Origin: Dehalococcoidia bacterium UBA2160
GTDB lineage: Bacteria; Chloroflexota; Dehalococcoidia; Lucifugimonadales; UBA1123
Reading direction: 5' to 3'
NCBI GenBank assembly: GCA_002328865.1
Contig: DCWO01000139.1
Coordinates: 24,752 to 88,751, forward strand
DNA length: 64,000 nt
Part shown: positions 35,552-45,135 of the stretch, one piece after another
How the letters are laid out: each line of letters opens with the position of its first letter
Numbering within the stretch: the stretch's first letter is position 1
Notes under the pieces: generated by a model
Seen by the model: the letters and a program-made list of their open reading frames with translations, nothing else
Told to the model about the DNA's origin: nothing
The model's database searches: none
Position numbers and translations under genes: made by a program

Positions 35552-35593
35552 CATGCCCCCACATGACGAGATTCCTCGCCCCATGGGGGCATG
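35552..35593 (-). terminator. Hairpin between binding protein and permease genes
   Basis: CATGCCCCCA (35552-35561) pairs with TGGGGGCATG (35584-35593), a perfect 10-bp stem. It lies about 30 bases after the binding-protein stop, where partial termination or mRNA-end protection would raise binding-protein levels over permeases. Confidence 0.6.
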
Positions 35594-35621
35594 CCTTAAC
35601 ATTTCGCGGTGTCCGACCGTG

Positions 35622-37523
35622 TTACTTCAGTTTTACAGTCCTGATGTTGTTGATGGCGAATAGGTTGCCATTCGCCATGGGCCTCATGTCCCACGTGCCG
35701 CCGACGAACGCGTCGGGGTCGATGGCGGGCCACAGCGGCCGCTCGAAGATGCCGACGCACAATGCCTCGCGGGCATTGCTCTCGAAGAAGCTGGCGGACA
35801 TCGCCTCGCGTTTGGCTTTGTCGGGCTCTCCGGCCATCTTGGTGTAGCTCTCGCTGGCCCACGGGATCTCCATGCCAACGCCGTAACCGCCGGCGCTGAT
35901 GGAGCTCATTACGAACCCATGCGCCCAGTCATACGGGAAGTTGGACTTGTTCTCGTCGCCGCAACCCGTGAACGGGGTGTTGGTGGTTCGGGCGACCAAA
36001 CCCGGCCGGTAGACCGAGTAGGCGGTCTTGATTAGGTTGACCTTGACGCCCAAATGCTGCTGCCAGGCAGCGCCGACGGACTCGCCGATCTCAGCGCCAA
36101 GTTCTCCCGTGCCGACCCACAGATCCATCTCGAAGCCGTCGGCGTAGCCTGCCTCATCAAGCATGCCCTTGGCTTTGTCGAAGTCGGTGCCCCAGTCCCA
36201 GGCCGTGTCATGCGCGGGGCTGTTGCTCGAGTTATAGGGCTGATAGTTGACAAACCCCAACCCACCCAACAAGTTCTCTAGCAGCTCTTCGCGCTGGATG
36301 GACCAGGCGAAGGCGTTGCGCACGAGCCTCGAACTGACCATCGACGGGGTGTTTGCGTCGAAGTCGCCGCCGCCCTCAAACGGGTCGCCGACGTGGGGCT
36401 TACTGGTGTCGCGGTCGCGCTCCAACTCGGCGCCGGTCAACGCCCCGAACTTCTCCCAGTAGTTGCCGGTCATGGAGATGTTGTCGATCGTATTGAACTC
36501 GGCCTTCTTCATGGCCGCAAAGCCCTTGCCGATCAGCTCAGGCAAATCTTTCAGTCCTACCTGGGCTACCTGAGCCTCGCCGGTCTCGAGCATCGCGCGG
36601 CGAGAAGCGCCCTCGGGTATCTCGAACCAGCGAGCATTCTCGACGAACGGGCCCCAACCCTCGGAAGTGCCCCAGTAGTCAGCGAAAGCATGTCCGACGA
36701 TGGATTTGTCCTGTTCCCACTCATCGTTTTCAAAGGCGCCCACACCAATCAAGGCATCCTGCGTGGCTTCGACGCCTAACTCATCGAAAACGTTCTTCGA
36801 CATGATGCCAGCGGTCTGCCAGAACCGGCTGAACCGGTGGAGGACCCCGCGGCTGTCGTAGTTGCGGTAGTGGAGCCTAACCGTGTACGCGTCGAGCGCC
36901 TCCATGCTGGCGATCAACGGAGCGAAGTCGCCAGCCTGTCCGTGAATGGACTCGGGGTTGGTGACCGAGTTGGCGTCGTTGTACGAATACTCGACATCGG
37001 CCGCGGTCATCTCCCCCCAGCCCTGATGGAACTGGACACCCTGACGAAGGGTGAAGTCGCCGAACTCCAAGCTGGGGTCCAACTCAAACGAAAGGGCCAG
37101 CATGGGCTCGGTCGTAACTGTTCCCTCCGGCGTGAGCTTGGAGTTGAACAACACGTCCGTGATGCCGCTCATATAGATGTGCTCGGCGCAGCCGGCAGAG
37201 CAGAACCTGGGCAACCCGCCAGGCGTGTTGGTGTCAGCCACAGCGATCGTGAGAGTGCCTGACGGCTTCGGACCGCTCGGCGCCGAAGGCGCCGCAGAAG
37301 TCGTCGGAGCCCGCGTGGGCGCGGCTACCGGCGCTGATGTGGATGGAGCAGGCGCAGATGCCGCCGGTGCGACTTGCGCGACTGGCGCAGGCGCAGCCGG
37401 AGCAGCCGCCTGCGGCGCAGCCGGAGCGGCAGCCTCTTCCGCAGAACAGGCCAGCGCCAATATGGGCGCCAAAGCGACGGTGAGTCCTATCAACAGCTTC
37501 ATGTTGGCTAGTTTGGACCACAT
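35622..37523 (-). CDS. ABC transporter substrate-binding lipoprotein (family 5, peptide type)
   Basis: 633 residues from ATG 37523, which has GAGGAGG at good spacing; an upstream in-frame extension is not supported. A signal ends in LALAC, a clear lipobox. The mature protein begins with about 55 residues almost wholly Ala/Pro with some Ser/Thr (a flexible tether), then the solute-binding family 5 fold, starting GTLTIAVADTNTPGG and continuing with VQFHQGWGEMTAADVEYSYND. It captures peptides or other solutes for the DppBC/DF transporter. The substrate is not predictable. Confidence 0.93.
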   Translation of the reverse strand: MWSKLANMKLLIGLTVALAPILALACSAEEAAAPAAPQAAAPAAPAPVAQVAPAASAPAPSTSAPVAAPTRAPTTSAAPSAPSGPKPSGTLTIAVADTNTPGGLPRFCSAGCAEHIYMSGITDVLFNSKLTPEGTVTTEPMLALSFELDPSLEFGDFTLRQGVQFHQGWGEMTAADVEYSYNDANSVTNPESIHGQAGDFAPLIASMEALDAYTVRLHYRNYDSRGVLHRFSRFWQTAGIMSKNVFDELGVEATQDALIGVGAFENDEWEQDKSIVGHAFADYWGTSEGWGPFVENARWFEIPEGASRRAMLETGEAQVAQVGLKDLPELIGKGFAAMKKAEFNTIDNISMTGNYWEKFGALTGAELERDRDTSKPHVGDPFEGGGDFDANTPSMVSSRLVRNAFAWSIQREELLENLLGGLGFVNYQPYNSSNSPAHDTAWDWGTDFDKAKGMLDEAGYADGFEMDLWVGTGELGAEIGESVGAAWQQHLGVKVNLIKTAYSVYRPGLVARTTNTPFTGCGDENKSNFPYDWAHGFVMSSISAGGYGVGMEIPWASESYTKMAGEPDKAKREAMSASFFESNAREALCVGIFERPLWPAIDPDAFVGGTWDMRPMANGNLFAINNIRTVKLK

Positions 37524-37592
37524 AGGCTTGAACCTCCTCGTGTCTTTGTGATGACTATGGCCTACTTTAGACCTTACCGAAAACCTGCACAT

Positions 37593-37621
37593 TTTTTACC
37601 ACACCCGCCCTATTCAGTCAA
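37593..37621 (-). promoter_or_regulatory. Candidate promoter for the binding-protein/permease operon
   Basis: On the minus strand TTGACT (37621-37616) and TAAAAA (37598-37593) with a 17-base spacer, about 70 bases upstream of ATG 37523. Confidence 0.45.
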
Positions 37622-37798
37622 GACCTTGGCGCCCAATGTAGACCGATTTCTGAGACAGTAGAAGTGCAATAAACGCTAACATGCTTAAAAAGGTTCAAAG
37701 AGAAATCGGACGTGAAATGGAAGATACCGTAAAGGCGGTCATAGTGATAGAATGCGAACATTCGAGACACAGGCATGACCCAAGCACGGAGGCATATG

Positions 37799-38704
37799 AT
37801 GGCAGACTTCGAAGGGATACTCCCGGCGATTATCACGCCAATGGGCGAGGATGGCAGATTCAACGAAGCCGCATTCAGAGAGGTGGTGGAGTTCAACATT
37901 CAGGCTGGCGTTAACGGATTCTGGGTGGCCGGCGGAACCGGCGAGAGCGTGCTCTTGGACGACGACGAGAACATGCAGATCGCCAACGCAGCCGCGGATC
38001 AGAACCGGGGTCGCACGAAAATGATCATGCACGTTGGAGCGGCGACGACTCTGCGCGCGGCAAAACTGGCGGAAAATGCGGGCAAAGCCGGCGTCGAAGC
38101 CATATGCTGCGTACCTCCGTTCTTCTATCGACAACCGGATGAATCGATCGTTCAGCACTACAAGACAGTCGCGGCAGCCGCGAACCTGCCTTTGTTCGTC
38201 TACAACCTGCCCGGCTCCACGGGTGTGGAGATCACGCCCGAGCTGATGCAAAAGATCCAGGACGGCGTGCCGCAACTCCAGGGGCTTAAGCATTCCGCGA
38301 TGAACCAGGGTTTCGTCCGATCATTCGCGGATATGGGATTGGACGTTCTGATTGGCAACAGTACGCAGATGCTCGCGGCGATGACCAACGGCGCGACTGG
38401 ATGCGTCGACGGTCCTCCGAACATCGCCCCCGAGTTCTGGGTGGCGATTCGGGACGCATACAACGCCGGTGACATTCCCGCAGCCGAAGCCGCACAGCAG
38501 CACGCCGCAAAACTCACCGGGATCGTGCGAGAATTTGGCATGCACCCCACGATCAAGGCGCTGATCAGCGAGCGCCTGGGCATCGACTGCGGCGACCCGC
38601 GGTTGCCAACGCAGCCGTTGTCGCCTGAGAACAGGGCGGAAGTCATCCGGCAGGCCGAAGCGCTTGGCGTGACTAAGCTCGCCGTTGCGCAATCAGACGA
38701 CTAA
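37799..38704 (+). CDS. DapA-family aldolase/dehydratase
   Basis: 301 residues from ATG 37799, six bases after GGAGG. It is a (beta/alpha)8 Schiff-base lyase: GGTGES at about 45-50, catalytic Tyr135 in VYNLPGSTG, and Schiff-base Lys164 in QGLKHS. The family includes dihydrodipicolinate synthase, N-acetylneuraminate lyase and several sugar-acid aldolases. The gene is isolated from lysine genes and follows a solute transporter, so a catabolic lyase is as likely as DapA. A strong terminator follows. Confidence 0.88.
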   Translation: MADFEGILPAIITPMGEDGRFNEAAFREVVEFNIQAGVNGFWVAGGTGESVLLDDDENMQIANAAADQNRGRTKMIMHVGAATTLRAAKLAENAGKAGVEAICCVPPFFYRQPDESIVQHYKTVAAAANLPLFVYNLPGSTGVEITPELMQKIQDGVPQLQGLKHSAMNQGFVRSFADMGLDVLIGNSTQMLAAMTNGATGCVDGPPNIAPEFWVAIRDAYNAGDIPAAEAAQQHAAKLTGIVREFGMHPTIKALISERLGIDCGDPRLPTQPLSPENRAEVIRQAEALGVTKLAVAQSDD

Positions 38705-38727
38705 GATCGATTTTGAAGGTGTGTAGT

Positions 38728-38760
38728 TCAAAAGGGGGCGCTCCAGGCGCCCCCTTTTGA
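38728..38760 (+). terminator. Intrinsic-type terminator after the DapA-family gene
   Basis: A perfect 14-bp stem (38728-38741 with 38747-38760), rich in G/C and flanked by A and T runs (AAAAGGGGGCGC...GCGCCCCCTTTT), with a 5-base loop. Confidence 0.85.
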
Positions 38761-38845
38761 TTGTCGCAGAGGATCGTGCCGCTTCGGCTTTCGCTGCTAT
38801 AATTCCTCGACGGACCTTGCGCGAGATCGGCACGGAGGAATACGT

Positions 38846-39280
38846 TTGGAATACTGGATTGCCCTGGCTATCCGCAGTGGGATTGGCGTGATTTTTGGGA
38901 TACTGTTCGGATTCGTTGGATTGATGATCACGTTCGCCGTTGTGCCTGGTTATTACACGCCGCCGCTGTGGATGCTGGTTTTGACCACCGCGCTCGGTGC
39001 CAGCATCGCGGGTTTCCTCGCGTTCTACAAACCCGACGTGCCCTGGCGAATCGCCGCCAGAGGGTTCGCTCTGGCCCTCATCGGAGGGTTCATCGGAGGC
39101 TGGATAGGTTATTGGTACGCCCAGACGTTCTATCCCGACGGGGTCAGGAACGTGATGCTGGTGGCGAGATCGGTAAAGTCTCCGGCGATTACACCGTTCA
39201 TCAGTTCAGCTGCGATTGGCAGCACGGGCGTCGGCGCCGTCTATTACGCTATTCGGGCGTGGCGGTATCACGAGGTCTGA
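38846..39280 (+). CDS. Integral membrane protein, unknown function
   Basis: 144 residues with about four membrane helices: SGIGVIFGILFGFVGLMITF, PLWMLVLTTALGASIAGFLAFY, GFALALIGGFIGGWIGYWY, and a weaker one near the C-terminus. Glycine-rich GG/GxxxG packing is obvious. The TTG start is supported by GGAGG eight bases upstream. No family is recognised. The next gene on the strand is an ABC exporter 146 bases away. Confidence 0.75.
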   Translation: MEYWIALAIRSGIGVIFGILFGFVGLMITFAVVPGYYTPPLWMLVLTTALGASIAGFLAFYKPDVPWRIAARGFALALIGGFIGGWIGYWYAQTFYPDGVRNVMLVARSVKSPAITPFISSAAIGSTGVGAVYYAIRAWRYHEV

Positions 39281-39426
39281 AGCGCCACTTAATGCGCGCG
39301 CATCGACCTTCGGCGTTCGGCGCTTGATCGGAACTCGGTCGGGCGTTCTGTTTTCGCGACTCTCGCGATTGTCGGCGGCTGAGTTGACAGCCACCGGCGC
39401 CTTCCACTGAACGGGAGACTTGAGTC

Positions 39427-41196
39427 TTGGCATCGACAAACCCGGGAGATCGTTCGCTGTTTCGCCGAATGGCGCTGCAGGCACGGCCCTACTGGAGCCA
39501 CATCTCCGCCCTCCTGCTGTTGCGAATGTTCGGCGTGCCTCTTGCGCTGCTGACTCCGCTTCCGCTCAAGATCGCCGTGGACAGCGTCGTGGGGTCGGAC
39601 CCGATACCTGGTTTTGTGGCGCCGATCGTTCCCTCGGCCTTGTCCGAAAGCAATCTACGTTTGCTGGCTTTCGCGGCAGGTCTGCAGGTGGCCATCGTCC
39701 TGCTGGCGCAACTGCAAGAACTGGTCAGCAATGCGCTTCGTGCGATTGCGGGACAGGGGTTGGTCAAAGAGTTCCGATCGATGCTCTTCGCCCACCTTCA
39801 GAAACTGTCGCTCCTTTATCATGACACGCAAGGTCTGTCCGACTCCGTCTACCGTGTACAACAGGACGCCCCTGCGATTCGAGAGATCGCCATCAACAGT
39901 GTGATCCCGACTCTGGCGTCCGCGGTCACTTTAGCCTCCATGGTGTTCGTCATCGTTCGCATCGATTGGCAACTCGCCGTGGTTGCCATGGCGGTGTCTC
40001 CCATACTGTTCGCGTTCGCCCGGTACTACAACAGCAGGATGCGCGGCCGGTACCGGGAGGCGCGCCGAACTGAGAGCGACTCCATCCGAGTGGTGCAGGA
40101 AGCGTTTGGCGCGTTCAGGGTGGTCAAGGCGTTCGGACGCGAAACAGGAGAGCAGGCGAGATTCGAAGAGCACGCCGATGTCGGCGTGAGAATGCGCGTT
40201 CGGCTGGGCGTCGCAGAAGGGGTCTTCGGCCTGCTTGTGAATCTGACCATCGCGCTGGGCACGGCGTTGGTGCTGTACGTTGGCGTTCGAAACGTCCTCA
40301 ACGGCGTGTTGTCATTGGGCGACCTCTTGGTCGTGCTGGCCTACATCGCGCAACTCTACGCCCCGCTCAGGACGATAAGCCGCCAAACAGCGACGCTTCA
40401 GGCGTCGTTGGTGAGCATGGAGCGCGCGTTCGATCTCCTGGATGAGGCGCCCGACGTGTTCGACCCGGCGAATCCGGTTCCCCTGCCAAGGGCAAAGGGA
40501 GTCGTCGAGTTCCGCAACGTCTCGTTCGCCTACGGTGAAGGCCAAGCAGTGTTGGATGACGTGTCTTTCAGAGTCGAAGCTGGAACGAGGCTCGGCGTGT
40601 CTGGTCACACGGGCGCCGGAAAGACCACGGTCGCCAGTCTGCTCCCGCGCTTCTACGATCCGACGGCCGGAGTCGTATTAATCGACGGCGTGGACACTCG
40701 CGACTACGCGCTGGCTGACTTGCGGGCGCAATTCGCCATCGTGTTGCAGGACCCGGTTCTATTTTCGAGCAGCATCGCCGAAAACATCGCCTACGGCCTG
40801 CCGGGGGCGTCGCAAACGGAAATCGAAGCTGCGGCGCGTGCGGCCAACATCCACGAGTTTGTCAGCGGGTTGCGCGATGGATACGATACCCTGGTCGGCG
40901 AACGAGGAATGCGGCTCTCCGGCGGCGAGCGGCAACGGGTCGCGCTGGCGCGGGCGTTCCTCAAGGACGCGCCGATACTGATCCTTGACGAGCCAACCAG
41001 TGCAGTCGACACGCAGACCGAGGCCGGAATCATGGAGACGATGGAGCGACTGATGGTAGGTCGCACCACGTTCATGATCGCGCACCGACTCAGTACGCTG
41101 GACTACTGCAACGCTCGGATGGAGATCGAAGACGGGGTCGTGGTCAGCGCGAGCGGAGACGTCGAAATGCGAGGACTGGCCGCCACGTCGGATTAG
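39427..41196 (+). CDS. ABC exporter, fused membrane and ATPase domains (MsbA-like)
   Basis: 589 residues, a half-transporter. The N-terminal half has six membrane helices. The C-terminal ATPase has Walker A GHTGAGKTTV, signature LSGGERQRVALARA, Walker B LILDEPTSAVD with the catalytic Glu, and H-loop IAHRLST. Such proteins dimerise to export lipids, peptides or drugs; the substrate is not predictable. The start is TTG at 39427. No partner half-transporter is adjacent, so it is probably a homodimer. Confidence 0.92.
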   Translation: MASTNPGDRSLFRRMALQARPYWSHISALLLLRMFGVPLALLTPLPLKIAVDSVVGSDPIPGFVAPIVPSALSESNLRLLAFAAGLQVAIVLLAQLQELVSNALRAIAGQGLVKEFRSMLFAHLQKLSLLYHDTQGLSDSVYRVQQDAPAIREIAINSVIPTLASAVTLASMVFVIVRIDWQLAVVAMAVSPILFAFARYYNSRMRGRYREARRTESDSIRVVQEAFGAFRVVKAFGRETGEQARFEEHADVGVRMRVRLGVAEGVFGLLVNLTIALGTALVLYVGVRNVLNGVLSLGDLLVVLAYIAQLYAPLRTISRQTATLQASLVSMERAFDLLDEAPDVFDPANPVPLPRAKGVVEFRNVSFAYGEGQAVLDDVSFRVEAGTRLGVSGHTGAGKTTVASLLPRFYDPTAGVVLIDGVDTRDYALADLRAQFAIVLQDPVLFSSSIAENIAYGLPGASQTEIEAAARAANIHEFVSGLRDGYDTLVGERGMRLSGGERQRVALARAFLKDAPILILDEPTSAVDTQTEAGIMETMERLMVGRTTFMIAHRLSTLDYCNARMEIEDGVVVSASGDVEMRGLAATSD

Positions 41197-41282
41197 GTTC
41201 GCCGGTCCGATGGGCGCCATGCGCCGCCAACCCAGGACCGCGCTCGTGATGTCACCACAAGCACATTAAGGGGGAACGAAAT

Positions 41283-42119
41283 ATGCCGAAACACGGCGCA
41301 GTTGTCGGGGATGTGGAGATCGTCTCTTTATCGGACGGACACCTGGAGTTCGAAACCGGTAGCTTCTTCCCCAACGTGCCGGCCGAAGCATGGTCGGATT
41401 ATCGAAACGGCCTTACGCCAGAAGGGCGCATTCTTATGAATGTCGGCTCTTTCGTGGTTCGATCCGATGAGCAGACGGTGCTGATCGACACAGGTCTGGG
41501 GACGGGCGACCATGGCCTCGAACACTCATCGTCTGGGAAGCTCATAAAGGACATAGCGTCCGTGGGGATCACGACAGGCGAGATCGACCTTGTGGTGTTG
41601 ACGCATCTCCATTTAGACCATATAGGCTGGAACTTGATCCGGGACGATGACGTATACCGTCCGACGTTCTCGAATGCGAAATACTACGTCCCCAAAGCCG
41701 ACTGGGACTTGTTCACGTCACCTGCCGGGTTGCGGCGGTTCACCACCATCAAGCATCAGGTGGCTCCGCTGGAGCCGCTGGGGATTATGGAGTTCATCGA
41801 GGGCAGGCAGCAGATCACGGAGACGCTCTCGGCATGGCCGACACCGGGTCACACGCCAGGCCACACCAGCTTCCTCGTGTCGTCCGCCGGCGAGAACGCG
41901 GTGATCCTTGGCGATGCGGCCCATGTTCCGGCGCAAGCCCACCACGTCGAATGGAGCCCAGCGCCTGACCGAGACCCCGCTCTGTCTCATGCGAGTCGCC
42001 GAGAGCTGTTCGACTGGGCCGAGCGAGAGAACGCGGTAGTCGCCTCCGGTCATTTCCCCAAGCCCGGTTTCGGCCGATTCGAGTTGGCCGACGGCCGACG
42101 GGTGTGGCGCCCGATGTAA
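41283..42119 (+). CDS. MBL-fold metallo-hydrolase (lactonase-like)
   Basis: 278 residues. The metal motif LTHLHLDHIGWN (HxHxDH at 108-113) is complete, followed by a later His in PTPGHTPGHTSF and the bridging Asp in ILGDAAH. The layout resembles AHL-lactonase or methyl-parathion-hydrolase relatives. It is cytoplasmic, with no signal peptide. The true substrate is unknown. It follows the ABC exporter by about 85 bases with AAGGGGGAA before the ATG. Confidence 0.88.
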   Translation: MPKHGAVVGDVEIVSLSDGHLEFETGSFFPNVPAEAWSDYRNGLTPEGRILMNVGSFVVRSDEQTVLIDTGLGTGDHGLEHSSSGKLIKDIASVGITTGEIDLVVLTHLHLDHIGWNLIRDDDVYRPTFSNAKYYVPKADWDLFTSPAGLRRFTTIKHQVAPLEPLGIMEFIEGRQQITETLSAWPTPGHTPGHTSFLVSSAGENAVILGDAAHVPAQAHHVEWSPAPDRDPALSHASRRELFDWAERENAVVASGHFPKPGFGRFELADGRRVWRPM

Positions 42120-42519
42120 CCCGGTTCGAGATACCGAGCGTCGCGTGAGTTGTGGCCGCGCGAACCCATTGACCACCTCGTACCATTAGTGGGATATTCA
42201 ATCAAAGGGTTGTTGCGGATGCCCTCTAGTCATCCTGCCTGTCCCAGCCTGCTCCGACAGGACTCGCTCACCGAACAACGCGAAACTCATCGCTCTGCGA
42301 CGCATGGTCGCCTCGATGGGCATATGCGCCTGCCTGCTCAGGCAGCGCACGCGGACGCTCGTTCGCTTGTCGTACGAAAGTGCTAGCTGCGTTCATCTGG
42401 CAGGCCGATGTTCGGCGGCGGCGTACATGGTTAAATGAAGTCATGGAATGGACGAACACAAGCAGGTTTCACCGCTCGCCGACGTTGATGGACACGGTCC
42501 GGTCAAACCGAGGCATTGT
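42120..42519. other. Intergenic region, 400 bases
   Basis: No convincing gene. CCTGTC (42238-42243) and GACAGG (42256-42261) form a short hairpin after the MBL gene that may act as a terminator. A frame opening at ATG 42448 would extend the PspC protein by 24 residues but lacks a good ribosome site. Confidence 0.4.
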
Positions 42520-42972
42520 ATGATGAACGTACGCCGTCTCGAGAAGAGCAGCACCGACAAGGTGATTGCCGGCGTTGCCGGAGGTTTAGGCGAGTACCTG
42601 AACGTTGATCCTGTTGTTGTACGCATTGCTTGGGTCGTGCTCTGCTTCATAACGTTCGGCGTAGCGCTGATTTTGTACATCGCGATGGCCATCATCATGC
42701 CGGGACAGCGGACGCCGATCGCCGAGCGTGGGGCGCCCGTGGCCGAATACGACGAATATCAGGTCGAGGACGGCGACGAATCCGCGATGACGCTAAACGC
42801 ACGGCGTGATCGACGCCGCAACGCCGTTGCAATCGGGCTGATCGTAATCGGCGGATTCGCGCTGGCATCCAACTTTGGTCTGCTGTCGTTCCTCAACTGG
42901 AGCCTGCTGTGGCCGGTCGTCATCATCGCTCTGGGCGGTTTCCTGCTTCTGGCCCGAACCCGAGGCCGATAG
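42520..42972 (+). CDS. PspC-domain membrane protein
   Basis: About 150 residues from ATG 42520 (GAGG six bases upstream). The PspC domain is at the N-terminus: RRLEKSSTDKVIAGVAGGLGEYLNVDPVVVRIAW, of which the core is VIAGVAGGLGEYL, followed by a membrane segment VLCFITFGVALILYIAMAI. The C-terminal part has a second hydrophobic pair (FALASNFGLLSFLNWSLLWPVVIIALGGFLLL) of LiaI/LiaF type. PspC proteins take part in envelope-stress sensing. It is four bases from the next gene, a LiaF-like protein. Confidence 0.88.
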   Translation: MMNVRRLEKSSTDKVIAGVAGGLGEYLNVDPVVVRIAWVVLCFITFGVALILYIAMAIIMPGQRTPIAERGAPVAEYDEYQVEDGDESAMTLNARRDRRRNAVAIGLIVIGGFALASNFGLLSFLNWSLLWPVVIIALGGFLLLARTRGR

Positions 42973-42975
42973 GGA

Positions 42976-44216
42976 ATGGACGAGAACGCTACCCCGTCCG
43001 ACGGTGACCGCCAAGACTCGCCGCTCGATCCGGAAGCTCGCAAGCCGCCGGAACAAGCCGCCATACCACCCGAGGGCGGGCGCCGAGGTCCCTCGTTCGA
43101 ATCGGAAGCGAGCCAACATTCGGCGGAGAGCAGGGCTCCGTCCGATGGCGATCTCGAGGACCCTTCGCTCGATCCCGAGGAGGGTCCGCTCGAAGATAAT
43201 GCCACACCATCTGAGAGCGATTCCGAAGACCCCTCGCTCGCGTCCCGGAAGTCGAACCGCAAGCCGACGAGCACCTCGCTCAGTCAGAGGGTGGTGATCG
43301 CTATCCGCCTGATCAGACAGGCGACGAGGGTCGGAACGGCCGGCGTCGCCGCCGAGTGCCGTTCTTTGCGATTCTTCTCATCGTTGTCGGCGCTGTGTTC
43401 CTCATGCATACGACCGATGTGCTGCCGTGGTCGATTTGGTTGGAGATGTGGCGGTTCTGGCCTGTCTTGCTAATCGCTATAGGCGTGAACCTGATAGTTG
43501 CTTCACGCGCGCCGATTGTGGCCGCCGCCCTGGTCCTCGCGATATTCGCGGGGTCCGTGGGCGCAGCCTACGCTATGACTGAGAGCGGCGGAGGCGGCCA
43601 TCTCGTCTCCACGTTCAGCGAATCGTTGTCGGATGTCGAGCGAGCCGATCTGGAAATCAGTTTCGGAGCGGGGACTTTGGAACTGACCTCGCTTCCGGCG
43701 GGATCGCCGTCTCTCGTCGAGGCCAGTTTCTTTGGCAGACGCGCGGAGACGACCGTCAGCAGGTCGGGCAATAAAGCCAACATCGGATTCGCGATGGACC
43801 GATGGGGCCTCTTCCATGGTGCAACCGACGTCCTCTGGGAAGTCGCCATGTCCGAATCGACTCGTTTGACGCTCGACGTCGAGGGCGGGGCCGCGAAAAT
43901 GGTGCTTGACCTTCGACGACTCCAGGTGTCCAACCTGGATATCAACGTCGGGGCCGCCGAGGTGAGAGTCGTGCTTCCTGAAGCCGCCGGCATAGTCGAC
44001 GTGGATCTTGGCGGGGGCGCCGCCTCCATAAATGTTGTGGTGCCCGACGGCGTGGCCGCGAGGATAGTGAAGTCTTCTGGGTTCAGCATCGTGGACATCG
44101 ACACTTCCAGGTTCCCGAAGTTCGGAGATGTGTATGAGTCGCCCGGCTACGCCGCCGCGGAGAACCGCGTCGATCTGACCATCAACATCGGAGCCGCGCA
44201 GGTGACTGTCCGGTAG
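42976..44216 (+). pseudogene. LiaF-like toastrack membrane protein with apparent frameshift
   Basis: ATG 42976 opens a frame three bases after the pspC stop. It encodes about 90 acidic residues made of roughly four degenerate 24-residue repeats (APSDGDLEDPSLDPEE type). Near 43243 this frame stops looking coding, and a second frame takes over: PEVEPQADEHLAQSEGG, then RNGRRRRVPFF and two membrane helices (AILLIVVGAVFLMH; WPVLLIAIGVNLIVA), ending in a beta-rich domain of LiaF/DUF4097 type (LDVEGGAAKMVLDL, VNVGAAEVRVVLP). One extra C in the TCCC at 43243-43246 would join both frames into a protein of about 413 residues. Either a 1-base error or deletion, or a separate start at GTG 43356, explains this. 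With PspC it probably forms an envelope-stress pair. Confidence 0.7.
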
Positions 44217-44352
44217 GTTACGCGAACCGCATCGGACCCAATGTCATGCCGTTCGGCCGGACCGCAACTCACGGCCACGGGGTTGTCGGGGCAGTCCCGT
44301 CCACCATACAATGCTACTCGCTTGGAGTCAGGCATCGTGGGCGGAGGAGCAG

Positions 44353-45132
44353 ATGTTTTCGATAGACCTTTCCGGTAAGAACGCCGTCGTCTTCGGCGTC
44401 GCCAACCAGCGCAGCATCGCATGGGCGATTGCACAGGCCCTTGACCGCGCGGGCGCCAAGTTGGTGCTTGCCTACCAGAACGAACGCGTTTCGAAAAGCG
44501 TGGAGAAGTTGGCCGCCACGCTTTCGACCCCGGCGATGACCATCGAGTGCGACGTCAGCGCCGACGAGAACGTCGAATCGATGTTCGCGCGCATCCAAGG
44601 CGAGCTCGGTCACGTCGAGGCCGTGGTGCATTCGATAGCCTTCGCCAATCGAGACGACCTGGGCGGCGGCTTCGTCGATACGGGCAGGGAAGGCTTCCGA
44701 CTGGCGTTGGACATCAGCGCATACTCACTGGTGCCCATAACGAGGTATGCGGCCCCTCTCATGGTGGAGAATGGCGGCGCCGTGCTGACCATGTCGTTTC
44801 TAGCGTCGGAGCGGGTCTTTCCCGGCTACAACGTGATGGGGACCGCCAAGGCGGCCCTGGAAAACGAGGTGCGGCAGCTCGCGTCGGACCTTGGCGGCGA
44901 CAATATCCGCGTCAACGCTATATCGGCGGGACCGCTGGACACTCTGTCGTCCAGGGTCATCAGCGGATACCGGGACATGAAGCGAATCCACGCGGAGCGC
45001 TCGCCGATGGGGCGTAACATCACCCTCGACGAAGTAGCGAACACCGCTCTGTTTCTGTGCAGCGGCATGTCCAGCGGCATCACCGGCGAGGTCATCCACG
45101 TCGACACTGGTTATCACATAATGGGGATCTGA
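44353..45132 (+). CDS. fabI: Enoyl-ACP reductase FabI
   Basis: 259 residues from ATG 44353, six bases after GGAGG. It has the atypical SDR pattern of FabI: VVFGVANQRSIAWAIAQAL for NADH, HSIAFANRDDLGG, and the Tyr/Lys region PGYNVMGTAKAALENEVRQLA, ending SSGITGEVIHVDTGYHIMG. FabI catalyses the final reduction in fatty acid elongation. The FabL type is also encoded in this window (23211-23960). It is followed after three bases by the TPP-decarboxylase genes. Confidence 0.93.
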   Translation: MFSIDLSGKNAVVFGVANQRSIAWAIAQALDRAGAKLVLAYQNERVSKSVEKLAATLSTPAMTIECDVSADENVESMFARIQGELGHVEAVVHSIAFANRDDLGGGFVDTGREGFRLALDISAYSLVPITRYAAPLMVENGGAVLTMSFLASERVFPGYNVMGTAKAALENEVRQLASDLGGDNIRVNAISAGPLDTLSSRVISGYRDMKRIHAERSPMGRNITLDEVANTALFLCSGMSSGITGEVIHVDTGYHIMGI

Positions 45133-45135
45133 GCC

